From: Salisediminibacterium beveridgei
GTDB taxonomy: Bacteria; Bacillota; Bacilli; Bacillales; Salisediminibacteriaceae
DNA: 64,000 nt
Direction of reading: 5' to 3'
NCBI RefSeq assembly: GCF_001721685.1
Contig: NZ_CP012502.1
Location: 3,162,001-3,226,000 of the forward strand
Shown here: positions 56,443 to 64,000 of the stretch, piece after piece
Layout of the letters: the number at the start of each line of letters is the position of its first letter
How positions within the stretch are numbered: position 1 is the stretch's first letter
Translations under genes and position numbers: made by a program
The notes under the pieces: generated by a model
What the model saw: the letters and a program-made list of their open reading frames with translations, nothing else
What the model was told of the DNA's origin: nothing
Databases searched by the model: none

Positions 56443-57491
56443 ATGCCATGCTGGACGTACAAATTCATAAACAGTTCCCGGAATTCACACTCGACATTGC
56501 CTTCTCTGTTAAGCCAGGACTGACGGGGATACTCGGTCCTTCCGGCTGCGGAAAAAGCCTAACCTTACAGGCACTTGCCGGTGTTTTAAAACCGGATAAT
56601 GGGAAGATCATCATGGACGGCGAAACCTGGTATGACAGTCAGCGGAAAATTCACCTTTCCCCGCAGCAACGACAGACCGGTTACGTTTTTCAAAGCTATG
56701 CCCTCTTCCCACACTTGACTGTCGCAGAGAATATCGCGTACGGCTTGAAAGGTCGGCCAAGAGAAGAAATCCGAAGTTCAGTCAGCGACTGGCTCGACCT
56801 GATCAAGCTGAGGGGGTTTGGTCAACGCTACCCCGGACAATTATCAGGTGGCCAAAAGCAGCGGGTAGCGCTTGCCCGGTCGATGATCACCGAACCGAAG
56901 CTTCTGCTTCTGGATGAACCTTTTTCAGCACTCGATCAGCACATCCGCCGCCAGCTCGAGGAAGATATGCTGCGACTTTTGGGTGAACACTACAACGGAA
57001 TTGCACTGCTTGTGACCCACAACATCGAAGAAGCCTACCGGCTTGGTGAAAATGGGATGCTCTTCTCTGAAGGAAAAGTACTTCAGCAAGGAGACCGCAG
57101 CGACGTTCTCACCCGTCCAAAATCCATTGCCGCTGCAGAAATTCTCGGGATCGAAAATATATTTCCTAGCGAATTCCTGCAGGTCGAAGCGCCAGGAGCC
57201 CTGAGCATCGGGGAGGCTGCATTTACTTCGCCCAAAGATCACGCCTCTCCACAAGGAATCGCCGTTCATGCCCACCACCTCCGCATCCTGCGAGAGACGG
57301 AAACGAATCTCCCCAATCAATTTACCGCAACGGTTGAACGCATCATCCCCGGCGTTCGCCAGGGCATGATCCACGTGACAATCGGCGGGGTAAGCTGGCG
57401 GATTGTCGCAGAAGATACCTCCCGCTATCAGTCAGGTGATACCTTAACCATTCATATTCCGCAAGATGCCCTTATTCCTCTTGCACCTTAA
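56439..57491 (+). CDS. modC: Molybdate ABC transporter ATPase
   Basis: The 350-residue ATPase has Walker A GPSGCGKSL, signature LSGGQKQR, Walker B LLLLDEPFSALD, and a C-terminal TOBE/MOP-like domain (about 285-350) that binds the oxyanion in relatives. The likely start is the inner ATG at 56448 (MLDVQIHKQFPE), as in many ModC, though the first ATG is possible. Confidence 0.95.
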   Translation: MNAMLDVQIHKQFPEFTLDIAFSVKPGLTGILGPSGCGKSLTLQALAGVLKPDNGKIIMDGETWYDSQRKIHLSPQQRQTGYVFQSYALFPHLTVAENIAYGLKGRPREEIRSSVSDWLDLIKLRGFGQRYPGQLSGGQKQRVALARSMITEPKLLLLDEPFSALDQHIRRQLEEDMLRLLGEHYNGIALLVTHNIEEAYRLGENGMLFSEGKVLQQGDRSDVLTRPKSIAAAEILGIENIFPSEFLQVEAPGALSIGEAAFTSPKDHASPQGIAVHAHHLRILRETETNLPNQFTATVERIIPGVRQGMIHVTIGGVSWRIVAEDTSRYQSGDTLTIHIPQDALIPLAP

Positions 57492-57497
57492 ACGATC

Positions 57498-57519
57498 GAC
57501 ACCCGCGATGGCGGGTGTC
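57498..57519 (+). terminator. Terminator of modABC
   Basis: Stem GACACCCGC/GCGGGTGTC, 4-nt loop, TTTTT. Confidence 0.92.
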
Positions 57520-57573
57520 TTTTTCATTCAAATCATTGCTTGAATGTATCCCCTTCCCCATGCTATAGTTTAA

Positions 57574-57589
57574 TCAAATGAAAATTTGA
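57574..57589. promoter_or_regulatory. CadC operator
   Basis: TCAAATGAAAATTTGA is an imperfect palindrome almost identical to the classic cad operator core (TCAAATAAATATTTGA). It lies between a TATAGT -10 box (about 57564) and the cadC start. Confidence 0.85.
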
Positions 57590-57609
57590 ATGAGTGGAGG
57601 AAGATGAAC

Positions 57610-57981
57610 ATGACTCAACTGGATACCTGCGAGATCTACCAATACGATCAGGAAAAGGTCAGCGCCGCAAAAAAAGCCTTGGCGCAGTCCCCTATACAAT
57701 TCGCCGCGAACCTCTTTAAAGCATTAGGTGAAGAGAACCGGGCAAAAATTGCCTATGCGCTCTGTCATAATGATGAGCTCTGCGTCTGTGACCTGGCGAA
57801 TATTATCGACGCTACAGTCGCCACAACTTCTCATCACTTAAGAACGTTGTATAAACAGGATATCGTCAAATTCCGCAAAGAAGGAAAGCTCGCCTTCTAC
57901 TCGTTGGATGACGACCACATCCGACAGCTTGTGATGACTGCTCTTGAACATGCCAAAGAAGGGGTGAACGCTCATGGGTGA
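57610..57981 (+). CDS. cadC: Cd/Pb/Zn-responsive ArsR-SmtB repressor CadC
   Basis: The 123-residue repressor has the CadC metal site: an N-terminal Cys in DTCEIYQYD and the paired Cys of ELCVCDLANI in the alpha-3 helix region, with winged-helix text VATTSHHLRTLYKQDIV. It represses cadA until Cd, Pb or Zn binds. The ATG at 57610 is nine bases after GGAGG; two earlier ATG codons are too close to it. Its stop overlaps the cadA start by 8 bp. Confidence 0.93.
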   Translation: MTQLDTCEIYQYDQEKVSAAKKALAQSPIQFAANLFKALGEENRAKIAYALCHNDELCVCDLANIIDATVATTSHHLRTLYKQDIVKFRKEGKLAFYSLDDDHIRQLVMTALEHAKEGVNAHG

Positions 57982-60130
57982 ACCAAGACTTGATAACACT
58001 GCAAAATCTGTTCAGATAAGCCATGCCACTTATCGTATCGAAGGATTATCCTGAGCGATTTGTGCCGAAACGTTCGAAAAGAACGTGAGACACCTGGAGG
58101 GTGTCTCTGATGCGAAAGTGAATTTTGGAGCAGCAAAATTAACCGTATCCGGTGAAGCAACCATCGATGAACTTGAAAAAGCAGGGGCATTCGAAGGGAT
58201 CCGCGTCCGCCCGGAACACGGTCAACCAGAAACACCGGTTTCATTTTGGAAGCAAAAAGCAAACTGGAATGTGTACGCGTCGATTGTTTTACTGATCACT
58301 TCCCTTCTGTTTGCCGGAGTCGCAGGTATGGATCACCCCGCCACTACCATTGGCTTTTTGCTGGCCATCATCCTAGGCGGCTACTCCCTTTTTCAAAAAG
58401 GCTTCAGAAACCTTGCAACCTTCACTTTTGATATGAACACGCTCATGACCATTGCTGTCATTGGCGCAGCTCTCATTGGTGAGTGGGTGGAAGGTGCTGT
58501 GGTTGTCATTTTGTTTGCCATCAGTGAGGCCCTTGAACGTTTTTCCATGGACAAAGCCCGGCAATCAATCTCATCACTCATGGCTATTGCGCCAAAAGAA
58601 GCACTCATTAAACGTCATGGTGAAGAACGGTCTGTTCACGTGTCGGATATTCAAATCGGTGACGTGATGATCGTCAAACCTGGACAAAAGCTTGCCATGG
58701 ATGGCGTTGTAATAAGCGGGCTCTCCACAATCAATCAGGCCGCGATCACCGGGGAAAGTGTCCCGGTCACAAAAGACATCGCAGATGAGGTCTTTGCCGG
58801 CACACTCAATGAGGAAGGGTTCCTGGAAGTCGAGGTGACCAAGCGGGCAGAAGACACAACCATCGCAAAAATTATTCACCTGGTAGAAGAAGCACAGGCC
58901 GAGAAAGCACCGTCTCAAAAATTTGTAGACCGCTTTGCGGCCTATTACACACCAGCTGTGATTGTTCTTGCGATTCTCGTCATGACCGTTCCCCCGCTTA
59001 CAATGGGGGCTCCTTGGGACCAGTGGATTTACCTCGGCCTCGCCACATTAGTGGTAGGATGTCCATGTGCGCTCGTGATATCGACACCCATTGCTGTCGT
59101 CACGGCCATCGGGAATGCAGCAAGAAACGGCGTTTTGATCAAAGGCGGAATCCACTTGGAGGAAGCAGGTGGTCTGAAGGCGATTGCGTTCGATAAGACC
59201 GGTACATTGACGATGGGCACACCTGCCGTCACCGATATCATCACCTTCAGCCGTGCTGAACACGATTTGCTCTCGCTTGCGGCTTCGTTGGAAAAAAGCT
59301 CGCAGCATCCACTTGCTTCAGCCATTATGCGAAAAGCAAAAGACGAACAGATCGCCATCCAGGACGTGTTTGAGTTTCAATCGATCACCGGCAAGGGTGT
59401 CGCCGCCCGCATCGACGATGTCCGTTACTATGCCGGCAGCCCTGATTTATTTACAGAGTTGAACATCGAGCTGACCGCTTCTTCCGCAGAAATGATTGAT
59501 CAGCTTCAGACAGACGGAAAAACCGTCATGGTCTTTGGAACCGATCTGGGGATTGAAGGACTCATTGCTGCAGCAGATGAAGTAAGGCCTGTTGCGAAAA
59601 GCGTCATACGTGACTTAAACCAGATGGGGATCGACACCGTGATGTTAACCGGTGACAACGAGCGAACCGCCACAGCAATCGGAAAGCAGGCAGGCGTTAC
59701 AGAAGTGGAATCAAAACTTCTGCCGGAAGATAAACTGAATCACATTCACAGACTCCGTGAAGGAAAGAAACACATTGCCATGGTGGGTGACGGCGTCAAC
59801 GACGCACCTGCACTCGCAGCAGCGAATTTAGGAATTGCCATGGGCGGGGCCGGGACGGATACAGCTCTTGAAACGGCAGACATCGCGCTCATGTCTGATG
59901 ATCTGTCGAAACTGCCCTACACCGTTTCCTTAAGCCGAAAAGCTCTGCGCATCATCAAACAGAACATCTCATTTTCCCTTGGGCTGAAGGCACTGGCTCT
60001 GCTCCTGGTGATTCCCGGCTGGCTCACATTATGGATTGCCATTCTGGCAGATATGGGCGCCACCCTGCTCGTCACGGCCAACAGTCTCCGTCTCATGCGA
60101 AACGACAAGAAGCACCCCGACCATTACTGA
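57974..60130 (+). CDS. cadA: Cd/Zn P1B-type ATPase with predicted selenocysteine in the HMA metal-binding motif (in-frame TGA)
   Basis: Starting at the ATG at 57974 (GGGGTG upstream, overlapping cadC) and reading through TGA at 58052-58054 gives 718 residues, the usual CadA length. The TGA is codon 27, in [19 protein letters not shown]. CadA proteins have GFTCxxCA here, so the TGA replaces the first metal-binding Cys, giving U-x-x-C. Homology continues on both sides ([15 protein letters not shown]). The rest is canonical: TGES, CPC (VVGCPCALV), DKTGTLT, QHPLAS and [11 protein letters not shown]. Hairpins of SECIS type follow the TGA. Otherwise a start at GTG 58085 would give an HMA-less ATPase. 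Confidence 0.9.
58070..58086 (+). promoter_or_regulatory. Candidate bacterial SECIS hairpin in cadA
   Basis: Perfect 6-bp stem ACGTTC/GAACGT closes a GAAAA loop that begins 21 nt after the TGA, with G in the first position. A second perfect 8-bp hairpin (58087-58107, loop TGGAG) follows at once; its loop begins 40 nt from the TGA, slightly beyond the usual limit. Confidence 0.65.
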
Positions 60131-60144
60131 TGGTTGAGGTGCTT
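60110..60144 (+). terminator. Terminator of cadA
   Basis: Stem AAGCACC/GGTGCTT with an inner ACCAT/ATGGT pair, then GTTTCTG. It includes the stop codon. Confidence 0.6.
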
Positions 60145-60152
60145 GTTTCTGT

Positions 60153-60222
60153 TATTCGCAAAAGCCTTAGTTGCACGTATACTTCAATCCTTTAACAAAC
60201 GTATACATTCCTATGAAGTGTA
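60153..60222 (-). repeat. Dispersed repeat, copy C
   Basis: Read on the minus strand it shares GTTAAAGGATT(A/G)AAGTAT and GTGCAAC-AAGGCTT with copies A and B, and again directly follows the T-run of a terminator. The second arm of the hairpin seen in A and B is not preserved. Confidence 0.6.
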
Positions 60223-60227
60223 AAAAG

Positions 60228-60248
60228 AAGGCTGATAAACTCAGCCTT
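60228..60248 (-). terminator. Terminator of the glycoside-phosphorylase-like gene
   Basis: Stem AAGGCTGA/TCAGCCTT, 5-nt loop, then CTTTTT on the minus strand. Confidence 0.88.
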
Positions 60249-60273
60249 CCCGTAAACAAACATCGTATTTGCA

Positions 60274-63200
60274 TTAAGCCAATTGAACCGAAATCGCGCT
60301 CACTTCACCATTTCGAATTGCTTCTGCCCGTTTTCCGAGCACTTCATCAGCCTGACATTCTTCCGTTCCAGCATCCAGATACGTCAGTGAATACGATACC
60401 GGCTTCACGGCATTTTCACCGAAAGTACTTCGCTGATCCGGGTTATGATATGTTACTTCGCAGCCCTTGAACAATTGGAATGATACTGTGTTTTGATCAG
60501 TAAAGAAATCTGCAGGGAGTGCCGGGTTCAACTGAAACTTCAATTGCCCTTCTGCAACCGTAAACGGCTTCGACGCTCCCATCATGACAAGCCACATTTG
60601 CAGAAATTCAACCGTAGAGCCGCTCAACCGTGCCACAAAGCCACGCCCGTGAACAGTTGCATCCGGGTTTGCAGAACTTGCGATGAACGATGAATTCTCC
60701 AGTGTGCTGCGCCCGTACATTTCCGGATCGAGAAACGGAATCAGTGCCTGATGAATATCCTGGTAGAAGTCTTCATAGAGTCCGCTTTTCAAGGTTTCCA
60801 AATGATACTTATAAGCCATATGCAAAAAGATCGACTCATTCTCGAGCCAGCCCGGGGTAAAGGCTTTCGCCCGGCCGATGTCACTCGTTTCATCTTTGAT
60901 CGGCATCGACGTCTTATACATGTTCAACTTCTGATCAAACAGGTTCGATGACTTGACCTGATCATACAACTGCTTCGCACCTGCCGGATCAGATACCTTC
61001 ATCTTTTTGACAATGCCTTCTAGAAATGGTGTCACTGCCACCGGCTTTAATGCCAGCTCTGAGAAGTCACCATTCTCAGGCAGTTCGCCGTCCAATTCGA
61101 AATAGACATACGTCGGAATCAATTCACCGTAGTCATTTACAGCGTCCACGCTCTTCTTGGTCAGCTTTCGAAAAGCAGTAACGGCCTGACGAACCGCGTT
61201 CACATTCAGGACACCTTCCGTCACCGGTCCTTCGGGGAGTTTACTTCGGAATGCTTCACGAACCTGTGCCCGCTCGTCCCACTCTTTTATTTCGTCTGCT
61301 GCAGGCGCCTCAATGACGCGGGTCAATGCTTTGATCATGACGACCGCTTCCACCGGTAAGTGTGCTTCACGCGCACCGTTTTTTTCAAGAAGATTCAACA
61401 GTCGCTTCAATTCCATCAGCTCAGACGTGCTTGCACCAAGCAGTCCTGGCAGCCCGTTTAAGGAGTCGTTCCACCCAGGCTTCCCGGCTTCCATTTCAAT
61501 ACCCAATCCAAATGGCGCAATGGCTGCGGTTTTCGTTGCCGCGAGTAAGAGCAATTTTGAAAACAGGTTCGTTTCATAGCGCTCACCAGAGGCGTCCGTA
61601 AGCCATAATGATTGTTCTCCCCGCTTTTGTGCGGCGAGCATTTCTTCATCTTCCTCAATCGCATCGTATTGACGCAGTCCCTTCCCGTCAACCATACGAT
61701 ACGTAACCTGACGTGGTAAAATCCTGGCAGGACTGTGATAGAACGGGTAGTTTTTCGTTGTGAAAAATGCTTCTGCCTGGTCCGGATAAACACCAAGGAA
61801 GCTGTCGATAAGATCAAGATTATACGTCCAATGATCAACCCAGAACCCTTCACCGTGATCCGCATCAATGGATTCCAGGCTGTTCTTCAAGACGTCCTGT
61901 AACAAGACTTCAAAGTCTTCTCTCAGTGTAATGCCTTGATCTTCAATGGCATGAAGCAACTCCCCAGGGGTAAAGCGATCCGTAAAGAAAGGCTCCAGTT
62001 TCTTCGCATCGTCATGATCCATTGCCTTTCGGAGCACTTCAGGAAGGTTCTTCCCTGCTTTGAATGTCGTGCCTTTAACCACCAATGGGTTATAGCCATC
62101 AAGCTGAATCAGACTCATAAACTGCCGGACGTTGCTGTCATGCACCCGCGGTTCGAACAAAACATCACACCGCCGGTTCTGATTCACGTCCCGGTAGTTG
62201 CCGTTCCCTTGAGAATAGAATGTCGGGCTGATGGAGAAAAAGTTGTAATCCCGCTCCAGGTCGCCGTGTTTTCGGGAATACAGATAGAAAACCTGTCCCG
62301 GATCCTGTCCGTATGCTTTCGGAAACCCGCCACGAAGGCCATTATCGAGGTAGTTCTGACGCGCATAGCTGTCGAAAACCGGATACGCCGTCTCGCAGGC
62401 CACTGCGTTTGTCAGTTCATCCGTCACCTGAACCGCCTGTTCTTTTTTCGCCAGCATGGCATCCTTTGTAAACAGGTTCTCAACAAATGTGGCGACTTCT
62501 CCTTTATGACGGCCATGGCCGATCAGAGTGAGTATCGTTACCGCTTCACCTGGTTCGAGCGTTGTCTGTACCGGTGTGAATCCGCAGGCTACCCGGTTGG
62601 TGGTTTGCTGCGTTGATACGGATTGACGCTCGATTCCATTTTCGATGAAACCTTTCGGCACCTGTAAGGACGTGTCCATGCCAAAGACCGTTGACGGATC
62701 GGTAACCGGTGCCACGCGCTCTTCCTGGCCGTGATTCACAACCATGGATGCGTAGAAGTTTCCTTCATGAATCTCTTTGACCTCAGCCGTGTCACCCATA
62801 CTGCCTCTCAGCGTATAAAAGGCAACGTCTGCTGCTGCTTCCTCCACATCAAACCAGCTTTTCAATGTGTTTCCGAGTTCTTTGTATGCGGCATTACTGA
62901 CGCCGCTCGGCATCACTTTTGGCATCCCGTCAAGGAGTTCAATCTGTTGCGGAGCGTCCGTGATGTTTTTAATCGTCACATGCCGGATCAGGCCGCCAAC
63001 CGCTTCGCCAGGGATCGTGACATAATCCACATCCATGTCAATCCCTGCTGTTTTATGCTGGTAGCGAAGTGACAACGCATTTTCCTGTACGCGCATGGAT
63101 TCAGTCACAACCGGGTTACTGGATTCCGTTGCGGAAAATGGCTCCACAAAAAACGCGCCTGATTCACCGTTAATCTTCAAAAACGTACGAAAACCCTGCT

Positions 63201-63420
63201 GATAAATGGTTTGATACGTTTTATCAGCGGGGTGGAATTCCATAATGGCATGGTCCTTATCCTGAATCCCGAAGGAAGCAATTCCCTGTCCGCGATTCAC
63301 ATAAAATGCCCACACTGGAATGCCTTTCTCCCCGGCAATGCCGGGGAGAAAGCTTGAAAAGGGGGCTTTATTCTGAAAGTCATCCACTTGGAATGACCTG
63401 TCCAGATTCAGTCGGTACAT
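60274..63420 (-). CDS. Large glycoside phosphorylase-like protein (GH94/GH161-type)
   Basis: The roughly 1048-residue protein has an N-terminal beta-sandwich (about 1-300) and an (alpha/alpha)6-barrel-like part with WVDHWTYNLDLIDSFL and KPGWNDSLNGLPGLLG. The latter resembles the catalytic Asp region of cellobiose-type phosphorylases. No signal peptide is present, so it acts in the cytoplasm. It follows a sugar ABC permease gene by about 30 bp, so it probably phosphorolyses an imported beta-glucoside. The exact GH family and sugar are uncertain. The ATG at 63420 (MYRLNLDRSFQ) is used; ATG at 63426 is the alternative. Confidence 0.65.
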   Translation of the reverse strand: MYRLNLDRSFQVDDFQNKAPFSSFLPGIAGEKGIPVWAFYVNRGQGIASFGIQDKDHAIMEFHPADKTYQTIYQQGFRTFLKINGESGAFFVEPFSATESSNPVVTESMRVQENALSLRYQHKTAGIDMDVDYVTIPGEAVGGLIRHVTIKNITDAPQQIELLDGMPKVMPSGVSNAAYKELGNTLKSWFDVEEAAADVAFYTLRGSMGDTAEVKEIHEGNFYASMVVNHGQEERVAPVTDPSTVFGMDTSLQVPKGFIENGIERQSVSTQQTTNRVACGFTPVQTTLEPGEAVTILTLIGHGRHKGEVATFVENLFTKDAMLAKKEQAVQVTDELTNAVACETAYPVFDSYARQNYLDNGLRGGFPKAYGQDPGQVFYLYSRKHGDLERDYNFFSISPTFYSQGNGNYRDVNQNRRCDVLFEPRVHDSNVRQFMSLIQLDGYNPLVVKGTTFKAGKNLPEVLRKAMDHDDAKKLEPFFTDRFTPGELLHAIEDQGITLREDFEVLLQDVLKNSLESIDADHGEGFWVDHWTYNLDLIDSFLGVYPDQAEAFFTTKNYPFYHSPARILPRQVTYRMVDGKGLRQYDAIEEDEEMLAAQKRGEQSLWLTDASGERYETNLFSKLLLLAATKTAAIAPFGLGIEMEAGKPGWNDSLNGLPGLLGASTSELMELKRLLNLLEKNGAREAHLPVEAVVMIKALTRVIEAPAADEIKEWDERAQVREAFRSKLPEGPVTEGVLNVNAVRQAVTAFRKLTKKSVDAVNDYGELIPTYVYFELDGELPENGDFSELALKPVAVTPFLEGIVKKMKVSDPAGAKQLYDQVKSSNLFDQKLNMYKTSMPIKDETSDIGRAKAFTPGWLENESIFLHMAYKYHLETLKSGLYEDFYQDIHQALIPFLDPEMYGRSTLENSSFIASSANPDATVHGRGFVARLSGSTVEFLQMWLVMMGASKPFTVAEGQLKFQLNPALPADFFTDQNTVSFQLFKGCEVTYHNPDQRSTFGENAVKPVSYSLTYLDAGTEECQADEVLGKRAEAIRNGEVSAISVQLA

Positions 63421-63453
63421 AATCAAATCGTCCTTTCCATCCAGAAAATCAAG

Positions 63454-64000
63454 TTAACTTTTGACAGCGCCGTCTGCAATACTTCTGATGAAGAGTTTGT
63501 TAAACATCAGGAATACAACAACCAGCGGCACGGTAGCCCAGAAGGTACCGGAGAGAATCATCCCGAAGTCACGGCTTCGGTCATCCATAAGAGACCGGAG
63601 TGCAACCTGAATCGTCTGGCTGGACTGGTCCTGCAGAACAACGAGCGGCCAGAGGTAGTCACCCCAAACGAACATGAATACGATGATACCAAGTGTCGCA
63701 AAGGCCGGCAGAATAACCGGTACAACGATGTTCCAGTAAATCCGGAAGTTTGAACATCCGTCGATGCGTGCAGCCTCAATAATTTCATCAGGTACAGCAC
63801 TGGCGACATATTGTCTCATCCAGAAGATCCCGAATGCGTTCATCAGACCTGGAACAATAATGGCCCGAAGATCACTTAACCAGCCGAGCTCGGTGATGAT
63901 GAAGTACGTTGGGATCAGCCCAAGCTGTGGCGGTATCATCATCGTACCGAGAATAAAGATGAACAGTACAGTCCGACCCGGAAATTGCAGTTTTGCAAAG
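63454..64000 (-). CDS. Carbohydrate ABC permease, MalG type (5' end outside window)
   Basis: The open frame runs from 63454 to the window edge without a start in view (the upstream residues FAKLQFPGRTVLF fit the family). It has MalG/AraQ-type text: MMIPPQLGLIPTYFI, EAA motif EAARIDGCSNFRIYWNIVVPV, and the C-terminal FNKLFIRSIADGAVKS. It probably feeds substrate to the phosphorylase-like enzyme downstream. Confidence 0.9.
   Translation of the reverse strand, partial: FAKLQFPGRTVLFIFILGTMMIPPQLGLIPTYFIITELGWLSDLRAIIVPGLMNAFGIFWMRQYVASAVPDEIIEAARIDGCSNFRIYWNIVVPVILPAFATLGIIVFMFVWGDYLWPLVVLQDQSSQTIQVALRSLMDDRSRDFGMILSGTFWATVPLVVVFLMFNKLFIRSIADGAVKS

Noticed and set aside
58085..60130. CadA starting at GTG 58085
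   Set aside because: No ribosome binding site precedes it, it cuts the HMA domain in half, and clear CadA homology continues upstream through the TGA. Kept only as the fallback if Sec is not decoded.

Overview
The window reads as the chromosome of a low- to mid-GC Bacillaceae. The evidence is the sigW-rsiW-cdaA-cdaR-glmM-glmS block with a glmS ribozyme, kbaA-salA, a bmrCD-type ABC exporter pair, a GbsR-controlled opuA operon and an araR-regulated arabinose locus. Strongly acidic linkers in secreted proteins and the glycine-betaine importer fit a halophile. Two genes carry an in-frame TGA exactly at a conserved Cys position, one of them selD itself, so the organism probably makes selenocysteine. 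A selenium-using haloalkaliphile such as Salisediminibacterium (Bacillus) selenitireducens would fit, but that identification is inference.

Layout. 1-1.6 kb: a partial pentapeptide-repeat protein and a serine-hydrolase/beta-lactamase-fold protein. 1.8-9 kb: a sigma-54 regulon with a CoA-transferase, FabH-like enzyme, SSS symporter, small membrane partner, PAS-AAA+-Fis activator and SDR; both -24/-12 promoters have a matching 31-bp upstream element. 9.1-10.4 kb: a cysteine-free YeeE/YedE-family membrane protein. 10.4-17.9 kb: the glmS/glmM/cyclic-di-AMP synthase/sigma-W block. 18.0-18.7 kb: an orphan 5S rRNA with four tRNAs and two copies of a dispersed repeat. 18.7-27.2 kb: kbaA, salA, a UbiD-type decarboxylase and miscellaneous genes. 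27.3-31.7 kb: a heterodimeric ABC exporter preceded by a leader with two small ORFs and two terminator hairpins. 31.7-37.3 kb: hypothetical genes, then gbsR and opuABC. 37.3-42.3 kb: a PhnCDE-type importer divergent from LysR-rhodanese lipoprotein-selD. 42.3-54.6 kb: the complete arabinose/arabinan locus, with AraR operators and a cre site. 54.7-57.5 kb: a Moco-riboswitch-like leader and modABC, with modA frameshifted. 57.6-60.1 kb: cadC and cadA, the latter with a TGA in the first Cys position of its N-terminal metal-binding CxxC motif. 60.2-64 kb: a large glycoside-phosphorylase-like protein and a sugar ABC permease running off the window.

The main observation is selenium. SelD (TGA at 41273) and the Cd/Zn ATPase CadA (TGA at 58052) each restore a full-length, family-typical protein if TGA is read as selenocysteine. 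Each has a bacterial-SECIS-like hairpin within the expected distance downstream. A metal-transport ATPase whose metal-binding motif is U-x-x-C would be a notable selenoprotein.
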